Counted from the stretch's first letter, positions 16,898 through 27,214 are shown. The stretch: DNA of 64,000 nucleotides from Stakelama sediminis (GCF_014199335.1 NZ_JACIJI010000003.1:62001-126000); one strand, 5' to 3'. Program-made: numbers and translations. Notes: generated from the sequence alone by a model not told the origin.

Positions 16898-18118
16898 ATG
16901 TGCGCGGCTATGCAGAAAGTTGAGACGCCTGCCATGCCCATTCCGGGGCATATCGATCCCGTGCCCGTTCCGCGTGGCGCGCCCGTCCGTGCGGACGGCA
17001 AGGTCGACCTGATCGGCCTGCCCAGGGACGACATTCGGACCGCACTGGAAACGGCGGGCATGGAACCGCGTCAGGCGAAACTGCGTGCCAAACAGCTCTG
17101 GCACTGGATCTATAATCGCGGCGCCATCGACTTTACGACGATGACCGACATCGCCAAGGCGCAGCATCCCTGGCTTGCCGAACGGTTCGTAATCGGGCGG
17201 CCCGAAGTGGTCGAGGCGCAGGTATCGACCGACGGCACGCGCAAATGGCTGCTGCGGTCCCCGGATGCACAGGATTATGAGATGGTGTTCATCCCCGACG
17301 CCGATCGGGGAACGCTGTGCGTGTCGAGTCAGGTCGGCTGCACGCTCAACTGCCGTTTCTGCCATACCGGCACGATGCGGCTGGTGCGCAACCTGACCGC
17401 TGGAGAGATTGTCGGGCAGGTCATGCTCGCGCGCGACTCGCTGGGCGAGTGGCCGAGCCAGCCCGAAGGGCGCATGCTCACCAACATCGTGATGATGGGC
17501 ATGGGCGAGCCGCTGTATAATTTCGACTCGGTAAAGGCCGCGCTGAAGCTCGTAATGGACGGCGACGGGCTGGCGCTTTCGAAACGCCGCATCACGCTGT
17601 CGACCAGCGGCGTGGTGCCGATGATGGAGCGATGCGGGCAGGAGATCGGCGTCAACCTTGCGGTATCGCTTCACGCAGTAACCAAGGAGGTGCGCGACGA
17701 AATCGTGCCCCTCAATCGCAAATACGGCATCGAGGAACTGCTGCAGGCATGCGCCGATTATCCCGGTGCCAACAATGCCCGGCGCATCACCTTCGAATAT
17801 GTCATGCTGAAAGACAAAAACGACAGCGACGCGGACGCACGAGAGCTGGTGCGGCTGCTGAAAAAATATCGCCTGCCCGCCAAGGTCAACCTGATCCCGT
17901 TTAACCCATGGCCGGGCGCCCCGTACGAATGCTCGACACCCGAGCGGGTGAAATCATTCAGCAACATCGTTTTCGAAGCAGGCATCTCAGCACCCGTACG
18001 CACCCCGCGCGGCCGTGATATCGATGCGGCCTGCGGTCAGCTCAAAACGGCGGCGGAGAAGAAATCGCGGGCCGAGCTCGATCGGCTGGCAGCGGAGAAA
18101 CAGGCGGCGCTGGGATAG
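16898..18118 (+). CDS. rlmN: Dual-specificity RNA methyltransferase RlmN
   Basis: Radical-SAM enzyme of 406 residues that methylates C2 of A2503 in 23S rRNA and A37 in some tRNAs. The cluster motif CTLNCRFC (Cys148, 152 and 155) holds the 4Fe-4S; SAM-binding [10 protein letters not shown] follows, and the methyl-carrying cysteine is in DAACGQLK near the C-terminus. Length is normal for alphaproteobacteria. The true start may be one of three ATGs (16898, 16910, 16934); none has a strong ribosome site. The last 77 bases overlap the mlaA-like gene on the other strand. Confidence 0.95.
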   Translation: MCAAMQKVETPAMPIPGHIDPVPVPRGAPVRADGKVDLIGLPRDDIRTALETAGMEPRQAKLRAKQLWHWIYNRGAIDFTTMTDIAKAQHPWLAERFVIGRPEVVEAQVSTDGTRKWLLRSPDAQDYEMVFIPDADRGTLCVSSQVGCTLNCRFCHTGTMRLVRNLTAGEIVGQVMLARDSLGEWPSQPEGRMLTNIVMMGMGEPLYNFDSVKAALKLVMDGDGLALSKRRITLSTSGVVPMMERCGQEIGVNLAVSLHAVTKEVRDEIVPLNRKYGIEELLQACADYPGANNARRITFEYVMLKDKNDSDADARELVRLLKKYRLPAKVNLIPFNPWPGAPYECSTPERVKSFSNIVFEAGISAPVRTPRGRDIDAACGQLKTAAEKKSRAELDRLAAEKQAALG

Positions 18119-19091
18119 GCGCTGTCGCCTTGGCGGGGGCTGCGTCGGCGGGCGGAGCTAGGGTTACGGCAGGTTTCTTCAATTGCTGCTTCGTCTCTGG
18201 CTGTGAGGTGTACCAAAGCAAAATCCCGGTATGGCGGGTGTGAAGCCCGCTGATTTCGGCACGACGCTTTTTGAAATAGAAATCGCGGCGCGCGACATAA
18301 GCGTCGCCGTCGCTGCGGATTTTCTTCAATTGCTTGTCGAACAGGGAGCGGTTGTCGAGTTCGCGGATCACGCCCGTGGGCACGGTAAAACGCGGATCGC
18401 TGAACGGTACGCCGACGGTCAGCGGCAACATCATGCGGTCCAGCGTCCCGCCGATCAGATCGCGAACCGTCGTCGGCCCGATGATCGGCAGGAACAGGAA
18501 CGCTCCCGGCTTCACGCCGTAAAAACCCAGCGTGTCGGCAAAGCCGTTGCGCCGCAGCGGCAGGTTGAACGGCTTGCGCTTAGCGACATCGATCAACCCG
18601 CCGACGCCAAGCGTACTGTTGATAACAAAACGACAGAGCGTTTCCACCGCCTTACCTATTCGGTGTTGCAGTAGCAGGTTCACGAACACCACCGGTTCAT
18701 GAAGATTGTTCAGGAAGTTGCGCAGGCCATGTCGGACCGGCTTTGGAATGTCGTGTTTATAGCCATGTGCCAGCGGCGCAAAGACAAGCGAATCGATCTT
18801 CTGCGCGCCGGAAAACACCGCTACATTGACCTTTGCCAGCGGATCGTCGGGGGCATTCAGACTGGGTGCGACGACAATCAGGTCCGGTGCCTGCTCCGCA
18901 ACCGGTTGAGCAGACTTGGACGGCGCGCCCTGCGTCGTGCCACGTTGCGAGGATTGCCCCTTGTCCGATACCGGACCGGCCTGCGTTGCCGATGGCGGTG
19001 CCGACCGGGCAATAGCGGCCTGCACGGGGCCGGACATATTCGCCGGTGCACTGGCAAGCAGCATCGTGACGGCAATCGCGCCAAGGGGCAT
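18042..19091 (-). CDS. mlaA: MlaA/VacJ-family phospholipid-transport protein
   Basis: Outer-membrane component of the Mla system that removes misplaced phospholipid. The core [25 protein letters not shown] segment, then [29 protein letters not shown], is diagnostic. The ATG at 19091 has AAGGA six bases before it. Unlike E. coli MlaA the signal ([20 protein letters not shown]) contains no lipobox cysteine, so this is a secreted, not lipidated, form. About 349 residues, with an Ala/Pro/Ser-rich linker before the domain and a Pro/Ala-rich tail after it. Converges on rlmN with 77 bases of overlap. No mlaBCDEF here. Confidence 0.88.
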   Translation of the reverse strand: MPLGAIAVTMLLASAPANMSGPVQAAIARSAPPSATQAGPVSDKGQSSQRGTTQGAPSKSAQPVAEQAPDLIVVAPSLNAPDDPLAKVNVAVFSGAQKIDSLVFAPLAHGYKHDIPKPVRHGLRNFLNNLHEPVVFVNLLLQHRIGKAVETLCRFVINSTLGVGGLIDVAKRKPFNLPLRRNGFADTLGFYGVKPGAFLFLPIIGPTTVRDLIGGTLDRMMLPLTVGVPFSDPRFTVPTGVIRELDNRSLFDKQLKKIRSDGDAYVARRDFYFKKRRAEISGLHTRHTGILLWYTSQPETKQQLKKPAVTLAPPADAAPAKATAPIPAPPVSPLPADRARPAISSPPPF

Positions 19092-19252
19092 TATGCGTCC
19101 TTCAATTTTTCCGGTTTCCATTCCATCGACGCCGCCGCCCTGGCCTTTCCACAGGTGACAGGGCGATTTTCAGCAAAGTCCCGATATCGGTTTCGTTTTT
19201 GGTGCCGCGCCCCATCGCCATTTGCGCATTTGCGCTTTAGAGAGCGGCCCAG

Positions 19253-20008
19253 ATGGACAGTTTCTCGCTATTTCTGGCACTGGGCGGCGGTTTTCTGGGC
19301 GGGGCGATGAATGCGCTGGCGGGCGGCGGGTCGTTCGCCACCATGCCGACGCTGATTGCGCTCGGCCTGCCCGCCACCAACGCCAACGCAACCTCCAACT
19401 TCGCGCTGTTGCCCGGTGCGGGGGCAAGCGCACTGACCTTTCGCAAGGAACTTGGGCCGATCGGCGGTGCCAGCCCCAAATGGCTGGCGCTCACCACATT
19501 TGTTGCCGCACTATTCGGCAGCTTCCTGCTGGTCATTACGCCGACCCGCACTTTCGATTTCATCATTCCGTGGTTTCTGCTGCTGGCTTTCCTGATCCTC
19601 GTTTTCGGCAAGAAAGCAGCGGAATGGCTGCATGCACGCGTGACCATCGGTCTGACGACACTATTCATCGCGCAGGCGTTTCTGGGCCTTTACGGCGGCT
19701 ATTTCGGCGGTGGTATCGGGATGATGACCACCGCGACATATGGCCTGCTGGCCAAAGTGATGCCGCGAGAATTGTTCGCGGTGCGTACCCTGATGCTGGC
19801 GATCGCCAACACCGCCGCCGCCTTCGTCTTTATCGGGTTCGGCATGATCGTCTGGTGGGCGTGCGTTCCGATGCTGATCGGTGCGTTGATCGGCGGCTGG
19901 CTGGGCGCCTTGTTCGGCAAGCGCCTGCCCCCCACCCCCATCCGGGTCTGGACGATCCTGTGGACGGCGGCGGTGACGGTGCTGTTCTTCTGGCGCGCAT
20001 ACGCCTGA
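19253..20008 (+). CDS. TSUP-family permease (TauE/SafE-like)
   Basis: 251 residues with about eight hydrophobic helices in the inner membrane; TSUP proteins export sulfite, sulfoacetate or other organic acids. The two half-repeats each begin with a Gly-rich motif, LGGGFLGGAMNALAGGGSF near the N-terminus and LYGGYFGGGIGMMTTATYGL in the second half, which is the family hallmark. The substrate is unknown. A single gene between mlaA (divergent) and the PepSY gene (convergent, 10 bases between stops). Confidence 0.9.
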   Translation: MDSFSLFLALGGGFLGGAMNALAGGGSFATMPTLIALGLPATNANATSNFALLPGAGASALTFRKELGPIGGASPKWLALTTFVAALFGSFLLVITPTRTFDFIIPWFLLLAFLILVFGKKAAEWLHARVTIGLTTLFIAQAFLGLYGGYFGGGIGMMTTATYGLLAKVMPRELFAVRTLMLAIANTAAAFVFIGFGMIVWWACVPMLIGALIGGWLGALFGKRLPPTPIRVWTILWTAAVTVLFFWRAYA

Positions 20009-20017
20009 CCGCGGCTT

Positions 20018-21130
20018 CTATGCGGTTTGACGTTTCCGCCGCCGCTTCTGCGCCGTGCGCCAGTCGCGTGCGCGCCACCACATGATGATGCCGGTAACCG
20101 CCAGTATCGCCGGGATGATCCCGCCCAGAAAGACGATGCACTGCCAGAGTAGCGGCATGTCATGCCCGTCATGGATGACGCGCATCCAGCGCGACAGGTT
20201 CATCGAACCGCCCTCCCCCCGTCGGGCACGGTCGCGCCGCGCCATGCCGGTAGCGTCATCGACCCGCGCCTGTCCTCCACTAGTCGTAACCGTCCATCGC
20301 GCCTGAAGGTCGGTCGGCCAGTTCACCGAACGCACCGCCCCCGGCGCTACGGACGCGGCACGCGACAACGCCTGATCCAGCGTCAGCACGGGCGCCGCCA
20401 GCGGTTTGGCGCGCATCAGTTCACGCCTGCCCGGCCCGGCACGCTGTTGCTGCGGCTGCTTTGCCTCAAACTGTCCGAAGAACTGCGGAAAAGATATCCA
20501 CGCACCGGTGAACGACAGCACCGCCAGCGGCAGCGCAATCCAGAACCCCAGCAGGTGATGCAGATTGGTGTCGGTGTTGCGATGCCGCCGCCAGCGCAGT
20601 CCGCGTATCCAGCTTCCCGCCGTCGGCCACCACAGCCAGATGCCGGAGATGCAGGAAATCAGCATCGCCACACCGATCCAGCCGACGACCTGACGCCCGA
20701 TACCCGGCACCATCAGCGATCCGTGCAGGCGATGGAAAACGAACAACAGCCCCGACCCGCTTTTCGCAACATCCACCACCGCGCCGCTGGCAGGACTCAG
20801 ATAGACGGTGGTGCGCGCCGGGCGCCCGCGCGACTGCTTCGCTTCAACCGCCTGCACCTGAACCGGCGCGTCGTCGGACAGCATAAGACGCGACACCCGC
20901 ATATTCGGCCCCAGCCGCGCCTCGGCATGGGCGACATAGGTCGCAGGCGACAGCGCCGCGGGCCCGCTCGCATGATAGCGCGCGGGGTGCAGCAAGGCAT
21001 CAACCTGATGATCCCACACCAGCGCCGATCCGGTCAGCGAAATCGGGATAATCAGGATCGCCAGAATCAGGCCGATCCATTTATGTGCCTGAAACCAGGC
21101 GTTGCGCATCTGTATTCTGGTCATTGCCAT
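20018..21130 (-). CDS. PepSY-associated transmembrane protein (PiuB-like)
   Basis: 370 residues: an N-terminal helix HKWIGLILAILIIPISLTGSA with the conserved HKW, a periplasmic PepSY region, paired helices around HRLHGSLMVPGIGRQVVGWIG, a large periplasmic loop, and a final helix before a basic tail. PepSY_TM proteins of this type accompany siderophore receptors and are thought to help reduce or move iron across the inner membrane. It is the last gene of the Fur-boxed operon, four bases after piuC. Equivalent in place to PiuB of Pseudomonas; function inferred from context. Confidence 0.86.
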   Translation of the reverse strand: MAMTRIQMRNAWFQAHKWIGLILAILIIPISLTGSALVWDHQVDALLHPARYHASGPAALSPATYVAHAEARLGPNMRVSRLMLSDDAPVQVQAVEAKQSRGRPARTTVYLSPASGAVVDVAKSGSGLLFVFHRLHGSLMVPGIGRQVVGWIGVAMLISCISGIWLWWPTAGSWIRGLRWRRHRNTDTNLHHLLGFWIALPLAVLSFTGAWISFPQFFGQFEAKQPQQQRAGPGRRELMRAKPLAAPVLTLDQALSRAASVAPGAVRSVNWPTDLQARWTVTTSGGQARVDDATGMARRDRARRGEGGSMNLSRWMRVIHDGHDMPLLWQCIVFLGGIIPAILAVTGIIMWWRARDWRTAQKRRRKRQTA

Positions 21131-21134
21131 GTCC

Positions 21135-21818
21135 CTATGCGTCCGCCCAGCGGCGCAGCAGATTGTGATAGACGCCGGTCAATTCGATCACCTGCCGATG
21201 CTCGCCGCCCAGCTCGGCATTCAGCGCCTGTACCGACCGGTCGAGATCGAACAGAAGACGCCGGGCACCCTCATCGCGCACCATCGACTGAATCCAGAAA
21301 AAGCTGGCGACCCGCGCACCGCGCGTTACCGGCTCGACTCGATGCACGCTGGACGCCGGATAGAGGAGCATATGACCCGCGGGCAGCTTCACCCGCTGCT
21401 CGCCGAACCGATCCTCGACCACCAGTTCTCCGCCGTCATAGGCGTCCGCGTCTTCCAGAAACAGCGTCGCCGACAGGTCGGACCGGATACGAAAATCGCT
21501 GCCGCGTTGAATGCGCACACCGTTATCGACATGCGCGCCGAACGCCTGTCCGCCCGCATAGCGGTTGAACAGCGGCGGATAGACTTTCAGCGGCAAAGCA
21601 GCAGCGACGAACAGCGGCGATGCCGCCAGCGCATCGAGCACCATCGCACCGGCTGCACGCGCCGCCTCCCCCCCTTCGGGTAGTTGTTCGTTGACCTTGG
21701 CCAGCGCCGATTGCGCACCGGAGGTGGCGTTGCCGTCCACCCACTCCGCCCCGTCGACCAGAGCGCGCAGCCGTTTCAGATGGGCCGCATCCAGCACATC
21801 GGGAATCGCCAGCATCAT
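21135..21818 (-). CDS. piuC: PKHD-type Fe(II)/2-oxoglutarate hydroxylase, PiuC/YbiX family
   Basis: 227 residues from the ATG at 21818, which overlaps the preceding gene's stop (ATGA). The frame is open further up, but the start [20 protein letters not shown] aligns with the family, which is normally about 226 long. The iron triad is visible: HVD in [10 protein letters not shown] and the distal His in [14 protein letters not shown], where the Arg would hold 2-oxoglutarate. Found beside TonB-dependent siderophore receptors in many proteobacteria; the substrate is still debated. Here it lies between a Sel1 protein and the PepSY gene. Confidence 0.93.
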   Translation of the reverse strand: MMLAIPDVLDAAHLKRLRALVDGAEWVDGNATSGAQSALAKVNEQLPEGGEAARAAGAMVLDALAASPLFVAAALPLKVYPPLFNRYAGGQAFGAHVDNGVRIQRGSDFRIRSDLSATLFLEDADAYDGGELVVEDRFGEQRVKLPAGHMLLYPASSVHRVEPVTRGARVASFFWIQSMVRDEGARRLLFDLDRSVQALNAELGGEHRQVIELTGVYHNLLRRWADA

Positions 21819-22552
21819 CGCGCTTCCGCTCCTGCCCGAAGGGCATCCACGCCATCGTTGCGCAACGCCGCGAACGGGCAATCGCGCAGCCAGCGTTCGG
21901 CCTTTTCGATGAAACGCGCATTGGCGGTGCGTCCGCATGCCGTCAGCCATTGCAGCGCCAGGTCGCCTTGCCCGTCCTCCGCCAGCATCCGGGCATGATT
22001 GAACGCGCCGCGAAAATCGCCTCCCTGCGCCGCGCGGGCGTAGCAATCACCGGCCTTCACCCTGTCGCGTTCGACGACCCAGCCGTCTTCGTAAAAGCTG
22101 CCGATGAAGTTGATCGCCTTGGCATTGCCCAGCGCGGCGGCCTTTTCGAACCAGCCGAATGCCGCCGCCTTATCCTCGGCCACGCCCTCGCCCATCGTCA
22201 GCGCGGTGGCATAATTATACATGCCCCATTCCAGCCCGCGTGTCGCGGCGATGCGAAAACATTCGGCCGCTCGCGCCTTGTTCACCGCCGTGCCCCAGCC
22301 GAGATCGTAACAGCGCCCGACCATGTTGAGCGCCATCAGATGCCCCTGCGCCGCCGCGCGCACGAACCATTCGAACCCCGCTGTCGCATCGCGCTCCACC
22401 TCGACCCCGTCGAGCAGCATCTGACCGAAGACCGTCTGCGCTTCGGCCACGCCTTCTTCGGCGGCCTGCCGGATCAGCGCGGCCCGACCGGCAGCCGGCT
22501 CCGCCAGCCGCCGGTCGAGTTCATCCCGCGAAAGTGCTGCCAGCATCGCCAT
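21815..22552 (-). CDS. Sel1-like repeat protein of the iron operon
   Basis: 245 residues beginning [19 protein letters not shown]. The ATG at 22552 overlaps the receptor stop (TGATG) and its own stop overlaps piuC (ATGA), so all three are coupled. Repeats of about 36 residues are evident ([53 protein letters not shown]), each with the Sel1 Ala/Gly spacing. No signal peptide, hence cytoplasmic. Sel1 proteins are scaffolds; a link between receptor expression and PiuC is inference. The longer open frame upstream runs antiparallel-free inside the receptor gene and has no support. Confidence 0.85.
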   Translation of the reverse strand: MAMLAALSRDELDRRLAEPAAGRAALIRQAAEEGVAEAQTVFGQMLLDGVEVERDATAGFEWFVRAAAQGHLMALNMVGRCYDLGWGTAVNKARAAECFRIAATRGLEWGMYNYATALTMGEGVAEDKAAAFGWFEKAAALGNAKAINFIGSFYEDGWVVERDRVKAGDCYARAAQGGDFRGAFNHARMLAEDGQGDLALQWLTACGRTANARFIEKAERWLRDCPFAALRNDGVDALRAGAEAR

Positions 22553-24939
22553 CAGTAGCGGAAGTTCAGCGTTGCAAAGGCCGACCGGCCGGGCGCGATC
22601 GAGGCGTAATGGCTGGCATAGGCCTTGTTGTAATAGCGCTTGTCGGTCAGGTTCTGGACGTTGACGCGCAGGTCGAGATGCTTGTCGATCTTCCAGTCGG
22701 CGGTCAGGTCGAAACGCGCATAACCGGGCACCGCACGCGCCAGCCGGTTGGTGATGACCACCGCACCGTCCTCGATCGTGCGCTCGTCGGCATATCCGCC
22801 ATAGACCCGCGACATATAGATCGCGCCGCCGCCAATCGAGAAGGCGGGCGTCACCTGCCAGGTCGTCCACAGCGTCGCGCTGTGCTCCGGCGTGTTGGGC
22901 GACCGTTTGCCGGTGCCTGCCGAGGGGGCATAGAGCGTGACGTCGCCCACCGTCGTCGCGGCAAAACCGCCATCGGTGACGATCGCGTCGAGATAGGTAT
23001 AGCCGCCGAACACGCTCCAGTCGGGTGTGATCTTACCATTGATGCCGAACTCGATGCCCTGCACCCGCTGCGCACCGATATATTGCACAAAGCCGTCCGG
23101 GCCGGTGGTGCGCGAATTTTTCGTTTCGGTGCGGAACAGCGCGAGGCTCAGCCCCAGCCCGCCATGAAACAGGTCGGCCTTCGCACCCACTTCATAGTTG
23201 CGCGACGTTTCCACCTTCAAATCGTCAAGGCTTGCGAGATTTTCCCGACGGCTGGCGCCCACCGCATTACCTTCCCGGCCTTCACCCAGCAGGCTTCCCG
23301 GCGGGGTCGAGGAGGTGGCGTAGGAGGCGTAAAGACTGGTGTTCTTCGTGGGTTTGAACACCACACCCGCCTGCCAGTTGAAAAAGCTCTCGCTGTAATC
23401 GGTCTCGGGACGGAAGCCTTCATCGTTCACCGGCGCGCGGACTCCCGTCCAGTACCAGTCATAGCGTGCGCCCAGATTGACGATCAGCTGCGGAATCACC
23501 GTGATGCTGTCGAAACCATAGATCGAACTGGTATGGATTTCGCTGATCGTCGTGGTGTCCGGTCCCTGCCGGGTAATCGGCACCACGTCATCCGACGTGT
23601 CCGATGCGTAATTGACCCAGGGATCGTCGGGTGTCGGGTTGAACAGGTCGGTGCAATTATACCGTGCAACCCCCTCCGGCGTGCAGCGAGGATCGTTGGT
23701 GACGTTGTAGCGGCCGTTGTCGCCCTTTTCCCATGCAAACTCGGCGCCCGCCGCAAAGCTGTGCTTGAGCGGCCCGGTATGCGCCGTGCCATAAAGGTCC
23801 AGCTGGTCGATCAGGCTTTCGGTGGTGTCGAACCGGTTGAGCGCCCGGCGGAACACTTGTCCGGTCGCATAGACATTGCCCTGACTGTCATCGGGCTGCG
23901 ACCAGATATAGCGCTGATTGGTGTGGTTGTAGCGGACCGTGTTGCGCAGCGTTACCGTGCCGAAATCATGGCTGGCGCGCATCGTCGCCTCGTTGATCAG
24001 GGTTCTGCGGAAATCGCGATCCTTCAGTCCGTAAAAGGCGGTGCGCGGCACGGTGCCGGTGCGGCCGTTTTCGGTCGTTACATGATCGGCGGGATAGGTG
24101 GTTACATCCGCGCCGGGAATGTTCTTGTTGGTATAGAGATAGGGAATGCCGCCATCGGGCAGTTCGTCGGTGGTGAGGTGGTAATAGGCGACCGTCAGCT
24201 TCGTCGGGCTGTCGATGCCCAGCGTGAAGGAGGGTGCCACGCCCCAGCGGCGCTGCCAGACGGCATCGCGCCCGGCGACATCCTGATCATGGCCCATCGC
24301 GGTGATACGGAATGCGATATTGTCGCTCAGCCGCGCATTGGCATCCACCGTGATCCGCTTGTAATTATTCGTGCCATAGCTGACCGCTCCGGCGACAAAT
24401 GTGTCGCGTCGGGGCAGTTTGGAAATGATGTTGATCGACCCGCCGGCATTGCCGCGCCCGCCCAGCGCCGAATCCGATCCGCGCACGATCTGCACCTGTT
24501 CGACATCGAACACTTCCCGGCTTTGCGATCCGATCGAGCGCACGCCGTCGACATAGATGCTGCCCTGGCTGTCATAGCCGCGGATAAAGGGCCGGTCGCC
24601 AATGGGGTTGCCCCCCTCTGCCGCGCCGAAGGTGATGCCCGGCACCGTGCGCAGCGCCTGTTCCAGCGTCGAGGAGCCGCTTTCCTGAATCACCGTATCG
24701 GGCAGCACCGTGATCGAACGCGGTGTATTTTCAATCGAAGCAGTCGCCTTCGGTCCGTCGAGTTCACGCTCGCCATGCACCAGAATATCGGTGCGTCGGT
24801 CCTGCGATACCGCGGACAGCCCCGCATCGTCATTCGCGGCATGGGCGGCAGGCGCGGACGCAATGAACCCGACACAGGACAGCGCCAGATAGGCGGGTAC
24901 GGCGGTGGATCGACTGGTTCGTGCAACGGCGGATGACAT
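22552..24939 (-). CDS. TonB-dependent siderophore receptor (PiuA/Fiu-like)
   Basis: 795 residues; outer-membrane receptor importing ferric siderophore, probably catecholate by its PiuC context. A signal peptide ends near SAPAAHAANDD. The plug domain follows, with SIENTPRSITVLPDTVIQESG, VPGITFGAAEGGNPIGDRPF and IRGYDSQGSIYVDGVRS, the siderophore-receptor signature; the 22-strand barrel closes with ATLNFRY and a terminal aromatic. AAAGGGG precedes the ATG. Two Fur-type boxes lie upstream. First gene of the four-gene iron operon. Confidence 0.94.
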   Translation of the reverse strand: MSSAVARTSRSTAVPAYLALSCVGFIASAPAAHAANDDAGLSAVSQDRRTDILVHGERELDGPKATASIENTPRSITVLPDTVIQESGSSTLEQALRTVPGITFGAAEGGNPIGDRPFIRGYDSQGSIYVDGVRSIGSQSREVFDVEQVQIVRGSDSALGGRGNAGGSINIISKLPRRDTFVAGAVSYGTNNYKRITVDANARLSDNIAFRITAMGHDQDVAGRDAVWQRRWGVAPSFTLGIDSPTKLTVAYYHLTTDELPDGGIPYLYTNKNIPGADVTTYPADHVTTENGRTGTVPRTAFYGLKDRDFRRTLINEATMRASHDFGTVTLRNTVRYNHTNQRYIWSQPDDSQGNVYATGQVFRRALNRFDTTESLIDQLDLYGTAHTGPLKHSFAAGAEFAWEKGDNGRYNVTNDPRCTPEGVARYNCTDLFNPTPDDPWVNYASDTSDDVVPITRQGPDTTTISEIHTSSIYGFDSITVIPQLIVNLGARYDWYWTGVRAPVNDEGFRPETDYSESFFNWQAGVVFKPTKNTSLYASYATSSTPPGSLLGEGREGNAVGASRRENLASLDDLKVETSRNYEVGAKADLFHGGLGLSLALFRTETKNSRTTGPDGFVQYIGAQRVQGIEFGINGKITPDWSVFGGYTYLDAIVTDGGFAATTVGDVTLYAPSAGTGKRSPNTPEHSATLWTTWQVTPAFSIGGGAIYMSRVYGGYADERTIEDGAVVITNRLARAVPGYARFDLTADWKIDKHLDLRVNVQNLTDKRYYNKAYASHYASIAPGRSAFATLNFRY

Positions 24940-24973
24940 GATGGCCCCTTTCGATTTCTGTTATCGAGGGGAT

Positions 24974-25018
24974 CGCTATTGAGAATAATTCGCAGAGTCA
25001 ACGCTATTGAGAATAATT
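24974..25018. repeat. 17-bp exact direct repeat in the iron-operon promoter
   Basis: CGCTATTGAGAATAATT occurs at 24974-24990 and again at 25002-25018, a 28-base period. Each copy forms the left part of a Fur-like site. The second extends into a near-perfect palindrome, the first does not. The arrangement suggests duplication of one operator. Confidence 0.85.
24978..24996. promoter_or_regulatory. Fur-like half site upstream of the siderophore receptor
   Basis: ATTGAGAATAATTCGCAGA: the left arm ATTGAGAAT is the same as in the neighbouring box but the right arm is degenerate. Together with the second box it brackets TTGACT (25001-24996, minus strand), a fair -35 for the receptor gene, so Fur bound here would block RNA polymerase. 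Confidence 0.55.
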
Positions 25019-25024
25019 TTCAAT
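25006..25024. promoter_or_regulatory. Fur box upstream of the siderophore receptor
   Basis: ATTGAGAATAATTTTCAAT is a 9-1-9 palindrome with one mismatch, similar to Fur sites (GATAATGATAATCATTATC class). It is 67 bases from the receptor start. Iron-replete repression of the receptor-Sel1-PiuC-PepSY operon is the expected outcome; no fur gene is in the window. Confidence 0.75.
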
Positions 25025-25119
25025 ATTGCATTCGGTGCAAGTGGCGATGGCTTTCCCTTCACCGCCTGATGCGGGGGCCGACAGCGCGCGTTTCCCGCGT
25101 CGAATGGATGGGTGGGTGG

Positions 25120-25380
25120 TCAGTCGTCTGCGCGGTTCGCGCGGCGCGCAAACAGCCAGCACCGGATCGCGCTGGCGAGATTGGGCGGATCGTCGGCGGC
25201 GATGCGCTGCACATCGATCTGCGCGATCAGCGCGTTCAGCGGCAACGCGCGTTCCGCCGCCGCTTCCTCCAACGCGTGCCAGAAAACCGGCTCCAGGCTG
25301 ATCGAAGTCTGGTGCCCGGCAATCGTCACCGACCGTTTTACCGGTCCGGCAAAGCCCCCCGGCGGCGCTTCGATCGTCAC
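25120..25380 (-). CDS. Ribbon-helix-helix domain protein
   Basis: 86 residues; the centre [20 protein letters not shown] followed by [22 protein letters not shown] fits a ribbon-helix-helix fold in which the [12 protein letters not shown] strand pairs in a dimer. Widespread in alphaproteobacteria, where it is probably a DNA-binding dimer. The GTG start overlaps the cobT stop (GTGA), so it is translated with cobaltochelatase; whether it regulates cobalamin genes is unknown. It is followed by 180 bases carrying the Fur boxes of the divergently placed iron operon. Confidence 0.8.
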   Translation of the reverse strand: MTIEAPPGGFAGPVKRSVTIAGHQTSISLEPVFWHALEEAAAERALPLNALIAQIDVQRIAADDPPNLASAIRCWLFARRANRADD

Positions 25381-27206
25381 TGCTCGTCGAACAGCGCGGC
25401 AAGCTGTTCGATCAGCGTGCCGGCAAGCTGTTCGGCATCCATGATCGTCACCGCGCGCGAATAATAGCGCGTCACGTCATGGCCGATGCCGATTGCCGAC
25501 AGTTCGACCGGCGACCGCGCCTCGATCCAGCCGATCACCTGCCGCAAATGGCGCTCCAGATAACTGCCGGAATTGACGCTGAGCGTCGAATCGTCGACCG
25601 GCGCACCATCGGAAATCACCATCAGCAGCTTGCGGTCTTCGGGCCGCGCGATCAGCCGGTTATGCGCCCAGAGCAGCGCTTCGCCGTCGATATTTTCCTT
25701 CAGCAGCCCTTCGCGCATCATCAGGCCCAGCGACGGCTTGGCACGGCGCCATGGCTCGTCCGCCTGTTTATAGATGATGTGGCGAATATCGTTGAGCCGC
25801 CCCGGATTGGCGGGCCGTCCATTGGTCAGCCACTCCTCGCGCGACTGGCCGCCCTTCCATGCGCGGGTGGTGAAGCCCAGCACCTCCACCTTCACGCCCA
25901 CCCGCTCCAGCGTGCGGGCGAGAATATCGGCGCTGATCGCCGCGATCGAAATCGGCCGCCCGCGCATCGAACCGGAATTGTCGATCAGCAGAGTCACCAC
26001 CGTATCGCGAAATTCGGTATCGCGCTCGATCTTGTAGCTGAGCGACTGCATCGGATTGACCACCACGCGCGCCAGCCGCGCGGCATCGAGCAACCCTTCC
26101 TCCTGATCGAAGTCCCAGCTCCGCGATTGCTGCGCCATCAGGCGACGTTGCAGGCGGTTGGCAAGCTTTGTCACCACGCCCTGCAAATGCGCCATCTGCT
26201 GATCGAGATAGGTGCGCAGGCGTTGCAGTTCCTCGGCATCGCACAGTTCACCGGCGGCGATCACCTCGTCGAAACGCGTGGTATAGGGCTTGTATTCGAA
26301 TTGCGGCGGCAGGTCGGACCAGGGACGATTGGGCCGCACCGGCATCATCCCCTCTTCGCCGTCGTCCCCCGGTTCGCCGTCGCCTTCGTCGCCGGCTTCG
26401 GCTTCCGCTTCGGACTCCTCGCCCTCGCCCTGCTGATCGTCGCTTTGCTCGCCGCGCGCGTCCATCTCGCCGTCGCCTTCGCGACCCTCGCTGTCGCCTT
26501 CCTCCCCCTCTTCATCGGGCTGATCCTCGGCGCCTTCGTCGTCGCTGCCACCCTCTTCGCTATCGTCGGGCATCAGCTCGCCCTCGGTCAGTTCGAGGTC
26601 TTCGAGCATTTGCGAGGTCAGTCTGGCGAATGCCTGCTGGTCGTCCACCGCCATGCTCAGCGCGTCGAGATCCTTGCCCGCCTTCTCCTCGATCCAGTCA
26701 TGGACCAGCGCCATCGCGGGCAATGCCTCCACCGGCGGCACGCGCCCCGTCAGCCGTTCGCGCACCATCAGGCCGATTGCGGTGGAAAGCGGCACTTCCT
26801 CCTTGCTGCGCGCGCGCGTGATCGGGTCGCTGCGCAGCCGCATGGCGAGCGCATGGTCGAGATTGGCGGCAATCCCCTCAAACCCACGCGATCCCAGCGC
26901 CTCGACGCGCGCGGTCTCCACCGCATCGAACACCGCGCGCGCCACCGCCTCCTGCGGGGCGCCACGACGATGCATGGCGGCGTCGTGATATTTCAGACGC
27001 AGCGCGAAACTGTCGGCAAAGCCGCGCGCTTCGGCCACCTGCTCGGGCGGCAGACTGCGCGCGGGCATCGGCACCTTGATATGCCGTCCCGACTGCACCG
27101 GCGCGTCGGCGGTGAAGCCGAGCTCGATCTCCGCCTCGTCCGACAGCGCACGCGCCGCGCCGCCCAGCACCGCCTTGAAGGCATCGAGGGGAGATTTCTC
27201 AGCCAC
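25377..27206 (-). CDS. cobT: Aerobic cobaltochelatase subunit CobT
   Basis: 609 residues; with CobS it forms the AAA+ motor that helps CobN insert cobalt into hydrogenobyrinic acid diamide. N-terminal helical region, then a very acidic linker (about 215-290, runs of Glu, Asp, Gly), then a C-terminal von Willebrand A domain whose metal site is DNSGSMRG (DxSxS). A GTG start, nine bases after cobS. Length fits the family (about 600-630). CobN is absent from the window and must lie elsewhere if the pathway works. Confidence 0.95.
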   Translation of the reverse strand: MAEKSPLDAFKAVLGGAARALSDEAEIELGFTADAPVQSGRHIKVPMPARSLPPEQVAEARGFADSFALRLKYHDAAMHRRGAPQEAVARAVFDAVETARVEALGSRGFEGIAANLDHALAMRLRSDPITRARSKEEVPLSTAIGLMVRERLTGRVPPVEALPAMALVHDWIEEKAGKDLDALSMAVDDQQAFARLTSQMLEDLELTEGELMPDDSEEGGSDDEGAEDQPDEEGEEGDSEGREGDGEMDARGEQSDDQQGEGEESEAEAEAGDEGDGEPGDDGEEGMMPVRPNRPWSDLPPQFEYKPYTTRFDEVIAAGELCDAEELQRLRTYLDQQMAHLQGVVTKLANRLQRRLMAQQSRSWDFDQEEGLLDAARLARVVVNPMQSLSYKIERDTEFRDTVVTLLIDNSGSMRGRPISIAAISADILARTLERVGVKVEVLGFTTRAWKGGQSREEWLTNGRPANPGRLNDIRHIIYKQADEPWRRAKPSLGLMMREGLLKENIDGEALLWAHNRLIARPEDRKLLMVISDGAPVDDSTLSVNSGSYLERHLRQVIGWIEARSPVELSAIGIGHDVTRYYSRAVTIMDAEQLAGTLIEQLAALFDEQ

Positions 27207-27214
27207 CCGCTGGT

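Noticed and set aside
22534..24936. An 800-codon open frame antisense to the TonB receptor
   Set aside because: Same codon-bias shadow effect; the receptor has a signal peptide, plug and barrel on the minus strand.
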